Of a stretch of DNA of 64,000 nucleotides, positions 40,685-50,300 are shown piece by piece; within the stretch, counting starts at the first letter, position 1; each line of letters begins with the position of its first letter. The stretch lies in the NCBI RefSeq assembly GCF_937898475.1, contig NZ_CALEJS010000029.1, positions 1-64,000 on the forward strand, read 5' to 3'. The position numbers and the translations under genes were made by a program. The stretch comes from an uncultured Chitinophaga sp. GTDB taxonomy: Bacteria > Bacteroidota > Bacteroidia > Chitinophagales > Chitinophagaceae. Under the pieces are notes generated by a model. The model was given only the letters and a program-made list of their open reading frames with translations, had not been told where the DNA came from and made no database searches.

Positions 40685-43600
40685 GATAAAGAGATTTGGT
40701 AAAGGTTGTTTGTGTTTGTCAGTGCTCTTCTTTTCAGGGATGACCGGGGGCTATGCTCAAACGCCTTCATTCACACATTTTTATAAGCTGAATCAGCAGA
40801 ACGGGCTGTCTGGTACTAATATACGTAAAATTATATCCGATCCAAACGGCTTCATATGGATCGCTACCCAGGATGGCCTGAACCGTTTTGACGGCCACGC
40901 CTTCACGGTATTTAACGCCGGCGTACAAGACAGCAGCCTCGCCACCAGCGGTTCTGATTTTCATGACATGGTGCTGGATACCGCTGCAGGGGCTTTGTGG
41001 GCGGCCTGCAGCAATGGGGCCATCCACGAAATAGATCTGGGCGCCTGTAGAATAAAACGGCAGCTGCCACTTTATGGCGCCCCGGGCGATAGCACACCTT
41101 TACCGGTTTACCAGCTGATGGTCAGAAAAGGTTTGTTATATGCCGCCTCCAACAATGGTTACCTGTTCCAGGTGAGCACCAGGGACCTGGCGATTGTGCG
41201 TAAGGTAAATATGTCGGCATTGATGCCGGGCCGGGCCCTGATCATTTCAAAGATCATCGAAGATGATGACGGCTTGCTCTGGGTGTTCATGGATAATAAC
41301 GGGATAGCGGTGCTTGACAAAACCTGGTCAGCAGTACGCCGTTATATTGCTGGTCCGCCGGGTGTAACCTACCATGGCGTACACCGGCTGACGAAGGATC
41401 AGCTGCTGGCGGCCACCAACAATGGGCTGCTGTTACTGGACACAAAGGCCATGCAGATACAGTCGCCGGAACGCTTCTTCGGGAAAGCCGCCGCGTGGCT
41501 GGATGGGCAGGAAACCAGCGGTGTAAGTCTGGCAGGCGGCGCTATCTATATATCTAACAGCAAAGGGCTGTATCGTTTTGACAGCGGTACCCGGCAACTC
41601 ACCGTTATCAGGAATGCCGCCAACTACCCGGAGAACGGATTGCTGCGCAATGCGTATGCCTTGTATGCCGACTCGGTATCGCTATGGGTGGGAACCCTGG
41701 AAGCAGTGCTGGTTGCGCCGGCAGATCCCTCGCCTTTTACCGGTTACCAGTACTCCTTCAATGGAAACAATACCAGCATCCGCCGCAGCTATCACCTGCT
41801 GCCGGTGAATGATTCCATCGTATACAGCTGTGCGCCGGATGGTTTTTACAGGATCAACACCATGCAAAGCACAATTGATAAAGCAGATGGCAGCCAGCCG
41901 TATTACCAGCTGCTGCAATGCCCCGATGGCAACCTGCTGGCCTCCGGAGAAAAACAGCTGATGGCGCTTACGCCGCAGGGCCTGAAAGATGCTGCAAAGG
42001 TGTACCCGGAACTGTCGCTGATAAAAAATGATTTCCTGATCGCTTCCGCAATGTATAAAGACTCGCTGCTCTTGATGGCCAGTCAGCTTTATAAAGGGAT
42101 CTATATATGGGATTTCCGGAAACGGCGGATAGATACACTCACTTTGTTCTCCCACCCGGCGCAGCTGAAAGATGCGGAGATCAATAACCTGTTCTGGGAC
42201 GAGGAAGGCCGTTTGGGCATTGTCTGCAAATCCGTTTATTCCGTGTACGATCTCCGCACGGGGAGTATCAGACATCATCCCATTTACGACCCCGTAACAG
42301 GATCGCCGGCGGCACTGCTGATGGATGCCTGCCGTATCGGGAACAATTATTACTTTGCCGCTTACGGAAGGGGCGTGATTGAAACCCGTGCGGATCTCAG
42401 TTACAGCCAGCTGCTGTCATGGGAAAAGGGGATCACCGGTACAGGATTGTACAAAATATATGCGCTGGCAGACAGCGCCCTGATGGTAAGCAGTAATAAA
42501 GGCTTATTCTATTACAACCGGCGTTTCGGGAAAGCGCGCAGCATATCAGTGGAAGACGGCCTGCACGCAGATGAATTTGATGAAACCAGTGGCGCCAGGC
42601 TGGGAAATTACCTTTATTTCGGCGGTGCAAATGGTTTTACCCGGGTAGATCTTGGCCGCATACACCTGAACCAGCGGCCGCCGCTGCTATGGATTGCTGC
42701 AGTAAAGATCAAAGGCGGCCGCGAGGGCAATAAGGACTTCCGCGGATTGGTGAGTGGAACGGTAAAGGTGCCCAATGATTATACGCAGGTAAGTATCCAT
42801 TTCAGCGGGCTGTTATTTCCCCATTTCAACAAGGTAACCTATGCTTATCGTTTAAAAGAGCTGCAGGATAACTGGATAGCCAACGGTACACAGCCGTTTA
42901 TAGACCTGGTAGGTATAAAGCATGGTACTTACCGCCTGGAGGTGCAGGCATTCAATGAGGATGGTATCGGCAGCGCAATAAAGGAGCTGACCCTGGTTTT
43001 TCTGCCGCATTGGTACGAAACCTGGTGGTTCAGGCTGCTGGTGGCGATGACGGTAGCTGCCTTTATTTACTGGCTGTACCTGCTGCGGATACGGCAGATC
43101 AAAAGAGAACAGCAGATAAGGGTAAAGCTGGCCAGCGACCTGCATGATGACCTGGGAAGCACCATGAACAGCGTGAAGTTATACACCAACCTGGCGATGA
43201 TGGATGATCACCCCGAAAAATACCTGCCGCAAATTAAGGAAAGCACCCAGGAAGCCATTACCGGGATCAAAGACATTATCTGGGTGCTGGACGACAAGCG
43301 GGATGAACTGGAGCACCTGTTGCTGCGGATACAGAACTTTGTGCAACCCTTATGCGCCGCCAGCAACGTACACTATCAGCACGACATTGCGGATGATCTG
43401 CGGGACCATAAACTGGGAAGGGAGGAAAAAAGAAACCTGTACATGATGCTGAAAGAGGCGGTGAACAATGCATTAAAGTATGCCGAAGCCAGGCAGATCA
43501 GGGTGGAGGTAAAGGGAACAAAGGAAAGGCTGGTCATAACTGTCACGGATGATGGAAAAGGGTTTGACATGAACGGCGCAGCGGAGGGGAATGGATTGAA

Positions 43601-43694
43601 GAATATGCAAAGCAGGTCAAAAGAGATCGGCTACAGGTGCAGCATCCGCTCAGCGCCGGGGCAGGGCACACTGATCAGCTTTCAGCAATGCTAG
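40683..43694 (+). CDS. Propeller-type sensor histidine kinase
   Basis: I choose ATG 40683 because MIKRFGKGCLCLSVLFFSGMTGGYAQ is a signal peptide (1003 aa). Residues about 30-680 are Reg_prop-type beta-propeller repeats (ISDPNGFIWIATQDGLNRFDG; IIEDDDGLLWVFMDNNGIAVLD). A Y_Y_Y domain (about 700-765), a TM helix (about 780-800), HisKA_3 (LASDLHDDLGSTMNSVKLY) and an ATPase domain with intact N-box KEAVNNALKYA and DDGKGFDM follow. No receiver is fused. It signals to the convergent regulator at 43691. Its ATG overlaps the C11 start and its TAG overlaps the regulator's stop. Confidence 0.9.
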   Translation: MIKRFGKGCLCLSVLFFSGMTGGYAQTPSFTHFYKLNQQNGLSGTNIRKIISDPNGFIWIATQDGLNRFDGHAFTVFNAGVQDSSLATSGSDFHDMVLDTAAGALWAACSNGAIHEIDLGACRIKRQLPLYGAPGDSTPLPVYQLMVRKGLLYAASNNGYLFQVSTRDLAIVRKVNMSALMPGRALIISKIIEDDDGLLWVFMDNNGIAVLDKTWSAVRRYIAGPPGVTYHGVHRLTKDQLLAATNNGLLLLDTKAMQIQSPERFFGKAAAWLDGQETSGVSLAGGAIYISNSKGLYRFDSGTRQLTVIRNAANYPENGLLRNAYALYADSVSLWVGTLEAVLVAPADPSPFTGYQYSFNGNNTSIRRSYHLLPVNDSIVYSCAPDGFYRINTMQSTIDKADGSQPYYQLLQCPDGNLLASGEKQLMALTPQGLKDAAKVYPELSLIKNDFLIASAMYKDSLLLMASQLYKGIYIWDFRKRRIDTLTLFSHPAQLKDAEINNLFWDEEGRLGIVCKSVYSVYDLRTGSIRHHPIYDPVTGSPAALLMDACRIGNNYYFAAYGRGVIETRADLSYSQLLSWEKGITGTGLYKIYALADSALMVSSNKGLFYYNRRFGKARSISVEDGLHADEFDETSGARLGNYLYFGGANGFTRVDLGRIHLNQRPPLLWIAAVKIKGGREGNKDFRGLVSGTVKVPNDYTQVSIHFSGLLFPHFNKVTYAYRLKELQDNWIANGTQPFIDLVGIKHGTYRLEVQAFNEDGIGSAIKELTLVFLPHWYETWWFRLLVAMTVAAFIYWLYLLRIRQIKREQQIRVKLASDLHDDLGSTMNSVKLYTNLAMMDDHPEKYLPQIKESTQEAITGIKDIIWVLDDKRDELEHLLLRIQNFVQPLCAASNVHYQHDIADDLRDHKLGREEKRNLYMMLKEAVNNALKYAEARQIRVEVKGTKERLVITVTDDGKGFDMNGAAEGNGLKNMQSRSKEIGYRCSIRSAPGQGTLISFQQC

Positions 43695-44347
43695 CTTACC
43701 TGGATGATATTATGACGAATAGCGAAAAGCACGAGTCCCACCCGGTTTTTAACATTTAACTTCTCAAAAAGCGCTTCGCGGTAACCGTCAATGGTTCTTG
43801 GGCTGAGGTGCATGACGTCGGCAATCTCTTTATAGGTCATTTCTGTACAGGCCAGTTTCAGGAATTCTATTTCCCGGTCGTTCAGCTGCAGTACCTGCTG
43901 CACCTGAGCGGCGGAGGTTTCGCCGCTGGCGATAGCATGCAGCAGTTTACCGGTAACCCGTTGCGTATAATGTACCCCATGGGTATATACATCGTGAATG
44001 GCACGCTTCAGCTCTTCCGGTTCAGACTCTTTCAGGATATAACCACGGGAACCGCTTTTCAGCATCCTGATGATGGCTGATTCATCGTCGTACATACTCA
44101 GGGTAAGCACGTGTACTTCCGGATAGTGTGCTTTGAGCCAGGCAGTGGCGGCGTAGCCGTCCATTTCGGGCATATTGATGTCCATCAACACAATGTCGGG
44201 CAGTGAGGCGGGGTCAAGCCTGGAGATCATTTCCTGTCCGTTACTGCATTCGAACAGCACCCGGTACCCGAGCGCGGACACCAGCATGGCGAGGCCGTGG
44301 CGCAGCATCACATGATCATCTACCAGGGCAATGCGGATATTTTCCAT
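43691..44347 (-). CDS. NarL/LuxR-type response regulator
   Basis: A 218-aa protein. REC domain MENIRIALVDDHVMLRHG with phospho-Asp in DIVLMDINMPEMDGYAA; LuxR HTH LNDREIEFLKLACTEMTYKEIADVMHLSPRTIDGYREALFEKLNV. It is convergent with the propeller kinase (stops overlap in CTAG) and is the obvious partner for it. It is close in sequence to the regulator at 11611, particularly in the HTH, so the two systems may have overlapping targets. Confidence 0.9.
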   Translation of the reverse strand: MENIRIALVDDHVMLRHGLAMLVSALGYRVLFECSNGQEMISRLDPASLPDIVLMDINMPEMDGYAATAWLKAHYPEVHVLTLSMYDDESAIIRMLKSGSRGYILKESEPEELKRAIHDVYTHGVHYTQRVTGKLLHAIASGETSAAQVQQVLQLNDREIEFLKLACTEMTYKEIADVMHLSPRTIDGYREALFEKLNVKNRVGLVLFAIRHNIIQVS

Positions 44348-44421
44348 ATAGTGTAATCGGGGTTTGTGTCATGAAGCAATGATATTATAATCTTTTTGAA
44401 CTGCCTACGGGAAAAATACGG

Positions 44422-45573
44422 TCACATGCCCAGTTTTATTTTCAGTATGCCGGCGGCTTTTGTATAGCCGCCATCGGCGCCGTCTACAAAATGAATATGC
44501 CCGTCTTTCATATCCCGCACGTAGCACGACATCACAGATTCTTTGCTGACATAGATGCCGTAGCGGATACGGCCTGCCTGCTCCAGGGTGTTCAGGGCGG
44601 TTTCCAGTTGCAGGCGTTGTGCTTCGGTGCCGGAGATCACGGTGTTAATTTTTCCATCTATCACCAGCGTATCAGACATTTCCACCAGGCGGTGCAGGTA
44701 GCTTCTGCCTGTTCTTGTCTGAAAGTACAGGTAGCCCAGTGAGTTACTGAGCCAGCTTTGTAAGAGGTGCAGGAACCGCATGTTGCTGAAGCGGCTGCGG
44801 ATCTCCAGCCTGAGCTTGTTGAAGGTGGTGGTGAGCCGCAGGCGGGACACTGATATGGGCTGTCTTATTTCAGGCCCGCCGTAGATCTCATCAATATGCA
44901 GCATTACTTCCCGGAATGCAGCGGCTTGTTGCGCTTCCGGCGCCGCGGTCACAATCAGGCTGACCACTTCATGATTGTTTTGAGGAGGTTTGATACGGTC
45001 CCAACGGCATTGCATGCCGCTGAGGTCAGGCTCCAGCTCTTGCAGCTGCTGATCCGGATCTATGTAGTCTGTTCCTTTTATCAGGCGTTCGGCATAGTTC
45101 AGGCCATCGCCTAATATCACAGGGATGGAGAAATTGCCGGAGCTGTTGAACCGGGTGATTTTCAGTGCCTGTCCGGCGGCATAGATATCAGCTACCGCGA
45201 TGCAGCCCACGCGGAGTTCAAGCTGGTAATTATCGGAGGTCTGTTTTTTATATACACGCAGGGCTTGCATGGCAGTTTCCTTTACCCCGGGAGGAACAAT
45301 GAAGGTGGCGCCGTCGCCGCCGAAGAAAAAGGGAATGGTGATATTGGCTTTGAAGCTGATGTTTAGTACGGCAACGATGCTGCCGGTGGCCACCAGGTTC
45401 ACGGTTTCATGCTGGCCGGCTTGTACAACGGAGGTAGAGCCTTTGATATCGGTAATGATCACGTGCCAGTCGGCCGGGATGGAGTGGAAAAGCCGGTCTG
45501 CAATGAGCAGGTCGCTGAGTGGCATGCGATGAACAGGGAGCTGTGAGTAGAAGTGTGAATTGGAAGTGGACAT
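44422..45573 (-). CDS. DUF3095 protein, class III nucleotide-cyclase-like
   Basis: I choose ATG 45573 (MSTSNSHFYSQLPVHRMPLSDLL), 383 aa; the frame upstream to 45756 is Cys/Phe-rich and unconserved. The N-terminal half resembles a class III cyclase: VIITDIKGSTSVVQAG (metal-binding Asp as in DxxGST), then FFFGGDGATFIVPP, and a conserved RVGC...YAAGQALKI. The C-terminal half ends HIHFVDGADGGYTKAAGILKIKLGM, characteristic of DUF3095. Predicted to make or bind a cyclic nucleotide. It is divergent from the MBL/giant-protein operon across 280 bases that show no clear promoter. Confidence 0.85.
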   Translation of the reverse strand: MSTSNSHFYSQLPVHRMPLSDLLIADRLFHSIPADWHVIITDIKGSTSVVQAGQHETVNLVATGSIVAVLNISFKANITIPFFFGGDGATFIVPPGVKETAMQALRVYKKQTSDNYQLELRVGCIAVADIYAAGQALKITRFNSSGNFSIPVILGDGLNYAERLIKGTDYIDPDQQLQELEPDLSGMQCRWDRIKPPQNNHEVVSLIVTAAPEAQQAAAFREVMLHIDEIYGGPEIRQPISVSRLRLTTTFNKLRLEIRSRFSNMRFLHLLQSWLSNSLGYLYFQTRTGRSYLHRLVEMSDTLVIDGKINTVISGTEAQRLQLETALNTLEQAGRIRYGIYVSKESVMSCYVRDMKDGHIHFVDGADGGYTKAAGILKIKLGM

Positions 45574-45853
45574 TGTTATGGCGGATAAACGGTAGTGGAA
45601 ATTTAAGAAAATCTGGTAATACGGGCATGATAAAGTACAATAGGTATATGATTTATTGCACCGGTAAACGGGAGGGCAGAGAGTAGAAATACGGTATTTT
45701 TTACCTGGAGCAAAAAAACTGGTGGAGAAAGATGGAATTCCGGGAAAAAAGTACAAAATTTAACGCAGCCGGTTACGCTATGAAATAAAATCAGCAGTAC
45801 GTTCCATGCAGACCGTATAACTGATAACCATTAAAGAATTATGACAATCCTCA

Positions 45854-47377
45854 ATGCCTATGCCTAAAATTACGTTTCCAAAATTTAATCTGAAAAGTAA
45901 AAAACACTTCGATAAACTACTTGAAATTAACTCAGGTAAAATAGATAAAAGATTTGGAAGGTGTAATACGTCAAGTAAGGTCACTTTGCTGAGATTGCAG
46001 TACGAAAGTCTCCTGGCTCTCAGAGAATTCGTAGATAATGAAGAAAATAGGAATCATTTAAGGGAGTTGCATATTAATGCACGCCAGGCGGGAATTGCGA
46101 TTGATAAAAATATGAAGCAGGTGGTGGAGGCACATGGAGACATGGAAGAATCGTGGATAGCGCAGAAAAATTTTGTTACCCGGGTAATCATTCCGACAGA
46201 TGATGGTGAATACGCTGGTAACGGAAAATGTTATATTCAGTTTGTAAATATGGGAATGGGAGATTGTTCGCTGATCACCACGCCATCCGGGAAAACGATC
46301 ATGGTGGACCTTGGAACCGCTTCCACTTCGGATATTGAAATCGACAAGCTAAAGGGCACAACAATCGAGGAGATCATCCGTAGTAATATTAATAGCCAGT
46401 TATTTCTGAACAATAGCTCCACTATCGATATACTGTTGCTGACCCATCCCGATGAGGATCACTACAATAAGCTGGAGATCATCCTGAAAGGTTATGTGCA
46501 AAGGATCAACAAAGTATATTACGGAGGTACGGATAAATTTGAGAACTACTATCCGCAATCTCAATTTATTTGTGAATTGACAGGGGGCTATACGGCAAAA
46601 TTTGTTGAGCTGAGAGAGATGGAAAAGAAAGTTAACAACAACATTGTGGTGACAAGACGCCTGAATAACGATGTACTGAGCAATACCGGTACGCCCAACG
46701 AAATAGGATACGAATACGTAGATGCTAATACCGGTGAGATTGTATTGTATTATGAAATGGCAAATGACGAGGTGGTCTTTAAGCTCTCTATATTGGCTGC
46801 CAATGTGAAAGGCGTGTGGCTAGGCTCGAAGTTCATTAATAATGATGCGGCCATCAAGGGCTTGAAGGAAATGAAACAAAACGGAACGCGCAATAATAAG
46901 CGCAGCCTGGTAATATCTGTTGAATGTTATGGCAGGAGGATACTGATCATGGGCGATGCAACGGCCATAACAGAGCAGTTCGTGGTAAATCACTACCCGG
47001 AAATCCTGAAGAAAGTGGATACCCTGCGCTTTGGCCACCATGGTAGTCCCACTTCTTCCTGCAGGGCCTTTGTACGGTCGCTCCCGCAACTAAAACGGGC
47101 AGTGGGGAGTACAGGCGGTAAAAATACGACAAAACATAGCCTGCCGAAAATGGGCATCTTACGGGAGTACATCGATAAAGACCTGGCAGCCGCAGGCGAT
47201 CACTTTATATATGGCTTTGAAAAGGACAATCCCGTAGTGCAGATATTAGACGTCAAAAAAGGCTTGTTTACCACCGGCTCAAACGGCACTATCCAATTTG
47301 CAGAAACAGGAAATACCTCCCGGGTTAAAATAGATAATACAATAATTTTTGAGCAAACCTATGATCACAATAGCTGA
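45854..47377 (+). CDS. ComEC-type MBL-fold hydrolase, second copy (507 aa)
   Basis: The first 100 residues are a basic helical domain (FPKFNLKSKKHFDKLLEINSGKIDKRFGR) absent from the MBL protein at 4160. The MBL fold follows: CYIQFVNMGMGDCSLITTPSGKTIMVDLG, metal site LLTHPDEDHYNK (His198, Asp200, Asp202, His203; HxDxDH type), RILIMGDAT and DTLRFGHHGSPTSS. No signal peptide or TM. It overlaps the giant gene by 17 bases, so the two are coupled. The basic N-terminus may bind nucleic acid or a negatively charged partner. Substrate unknown. Confidence 0.8.
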   Translation: MPMPKITFPKFNLKSKKHFDKLLEINSGKIDKRFGRCNTSSKVTLLRLQYESLLALREFVDNEENRNHLRELHINARQAGIAIDKNMKQVVEAHGDMEESWIAQKNFVTRVIIPTDDGEYAGNGKCYIQFVNMGMGDCSLITTPSGKTIMVDLGTASTSDIEIDKLKGTTIEEIIRSNINSQLFLNNSSTIDILLLTHPDEDHYNKLEIILKGYVQRINKVYYGGTDKFENYYPQSQFICELTGGYTAKFVELREMEKKVNNNIVVTRRLNNDVLSNTGTPNEIGYEYVDANTGEIVLYYEMANDEVVFKLSILAANVKGVWLGSKFINNDAAIKGLKEMKQNGTRNNKRSLVISVECYGRRILIMGDATAITEQFVVNHYPEILKKVDTLRFGHHGSPTSSCRAFVRSLPQLKRAVGSTGGKNTTKHSLPKMGILREYIDKDLAAAGDHFIYGFEKDNPVVQILDVKKGLFTTGSNGTIQFAETGNTSRVKIDNTIIFEQTYDHNS

Positions 47378-50300
47378 TATAAACTCCCATTTACAATCCC
47401 AGCTCCCCCATGTAGAATTATCCCCTGACTTATTTGATAATGATACCACATTAACACCTCTCCTGCAGCAATATTTTACCCGGCAGGGGGGGAAGGTAAA
47501 CATAGAAAATGTACAGCTGGCCAACTATCACTTTGACCCCGCAAAGGGCATCATCACCTTCTCCGGGACGGGCCGGAGCGGGGCCTTTGATGGTTTTGAC
47601 ATGAACCAGGTAGTGATCAGGTTCGTGGGGGATCATCCCCAGCTGTCCATCGCTGCGGCGGGAAAGGACGGCTGGAAGCTGAGCAGCGGTTTCCCGGACC
47701 TGGGCTCAGCTTTGATGCAACAGTTGCCTGTAAAAGCGCCTAAGCTTTACTGGTCCAGTTACGACAGTGATGCAGATGAGGCCATTAAGGGCTTTTATTT
47801 TGAAGGAAACCTGGACCTGGACATTGCCCCGCTCAACCTGGTCAAAATTCTGTTACCGGGCCTGGAAGGACCGCCCGTATGGGGAAAAATAGGTATGGAG
47901 GGCACCACTACGGAAACGGTGATGCAATATGTTCCTTCCATGACACTAACCATTGATACCAGTGAAGACATTGCTTCCCTGGGCCCCCTGAAATTACACG
48001 GCCCCACACTGAAGTTCTTTTCGGTGCCGGTGTTCAACTTCTTCGACAAAATTTGGCAGGCGGATAATTTTATGACGATCAGCAGCCTGCTTGAGTTCAA
48101 GGAAGAACTGATCCTGCTGGAGGCCAATGTAAGAGACCTGTCTACCAATATTATCCTTAATGCACAAATGGACCTTCCCATCGGTGGCGCGTTGTCTGAG
48201 ATCGCACAGCTGCTGGGAATTGCCCCTGACCAGTTAAGCGTGCCCGGTTTCAAGGTTCAGTCGCCAGGCGATATCCACCTGAAAGACATCTGTGTATCCT
48301 GGAACCCCGAAAAAAAACGCATTAACTCCTTTTCTGTGGAAATAGGCATGTCTGCCAATGAGAAATGGAAACTCTGGGGGGATCATTCGCTTGAAAATAT
48401 CAATGTCCATTTCAATATCATCCCCGGAACCGACACATCGTCAGCGAAGATCTCCGGAGAATTTGCGGGCACGGTGGATGGCTGGCTGGAACTGAAGGCG
48501 GGCTTTTCAAACAAAGCCATTTCATTTTACGGCGGCCTGGCAAAACCGGTGACCATTAAAGACGCTTACCGTTTGTTCAACGGAACGGCAGATGCACCTT
48601 TGCCCGACCTCGAGATAGATGAACTCGATGTGTCTTTCACCATGCCCCTGGCTAAACCCAATGAATATACGTACAGCGGAGGCATTACCGTGGAAGGCGA
48701 TTGGAAGATGTTTAACGAACCGTTTGTATTTGCGCTGAAAAGCCTCCTGTTTAAGGTTGAACGCAATGAAGAAGGTAAGACCGCTTTTAAGGCTGCTTCC
48801 ATCCTGGAAATTGACGATTACTCATTGTCCATAGAAGGAGATTATGCCACCGGCGATGGCTGGATATTAAGTGGCAGCGTGAATCTCACAAGAGAGGGAC
48901 AGGACCTGTCGCAGATAGGTAAGCGCATAGATAAGGGCTTCCCAACCGGTGGCGCTGTCAGGCCATTACCTGGCTTTATTGCCAGCTGGATGGTGAAGTC
49001 ACTGACAGCAGAATATAAGACAAAGAACAGTGATTTCAGTTTTACCATCGGCATAGGGAACAAGGCGATACCCGGGCTGGACCTCAACTTTGGCATTCAC
49101 CTTACTCATAGCGATAATAGTTTGACGAAGGAGTTTGATGCCAAAGCCACCTATGCCGCGCCCAATGTGAACGTTGAATTTGATGTGGTCATTACGGAAG
49201 AGACCCGCGAAGAACCCACTCCTGCAAAAGTAGTTACCTTCACGGGTACTTATAAGGCTACCGTGGCGCCTACATTAAGCGATCTGCTGCTGGGCCTTTC
49301 CAATACCCTGGGGGTGGATGTGATGATCCCTAAAGAGCTGCAGCTGGATGCGGAAGCAAAAGACTTTGCCATTGTAGTGCAGCAAACAGATGCAAAACCG
49401 GTGGAGGTAGCATTGGCAGGAGATCTTGGCCTGCAGATAGCAGGATCAGATCTTGATATTGGTTTTGTATACACTAATAAGACGGCCTACGATGCTGGCT
49501 ATACGCAGCCTGCCATGGTGGGCGGTAAACCCGCTTATGTGCTGGGTGTAGCGCTGGGCAATCTGATCAGCCTGGAAGCATTGCCATTTGTAGGCAGGCT
49601 GCCCGGTATCAGCAAACTGGCCATCGATCAGCTGGGATTCTATTATACCAACGCGCAACTCAGCAGCGGGCAGCAATTATATTTTGAGGCGCCGAAAGTA
49701 GCGGGCCCCGGTAAGCTGGCTTCCAACGCTACGCCGGCCACACTGGCGAAAGCGGGCTTCAACCTGACGGCCACATTCGGCACATTGGATCATGCAACCA
49801 AACCAGCCAGCGTAAAGTCCCTGGGCGCCATGCCTATACCCGTGCGCACGGGCGATACGGCTGCTCAGGCATCTTTTGCACCCGCAGCGGCAACAACAGC
49901 TTCCCCCGTAGCATGGATCGATATCAATAAAACCTTCGGGCCTTTGTCGCTGAAGCAGGTGGGGCTGAACTACAGCAACGGAGACGCTACGATAGGGCTG
50001 TCTGCCGCGCTGGCCCTCGGCGGTTTCAGCCTGGACGTGGAGGGCTTGTCTGTGACCTTTCCCATGCCCGTGAACGGAAAATCCAATGGCGGTAAGGTGA
50101 GCTTTGACCTGCAGGGCCTGCGGCTCGGCATCAAAGAACCGGGTTTTGAGCTGGGTGGTTTTTTCATGAAGTATCCCGATCCGGAAACCAGGCTAACGAG
50201 CTTTTTTGGCGAAGCCTTCGTCAAGGTGGGCAGCTTTGGATTGAAAGCGGTTGGCGGTTACGCGCCCGGTGCTACGCCGCCCTCATTTTTTATTTATGCA

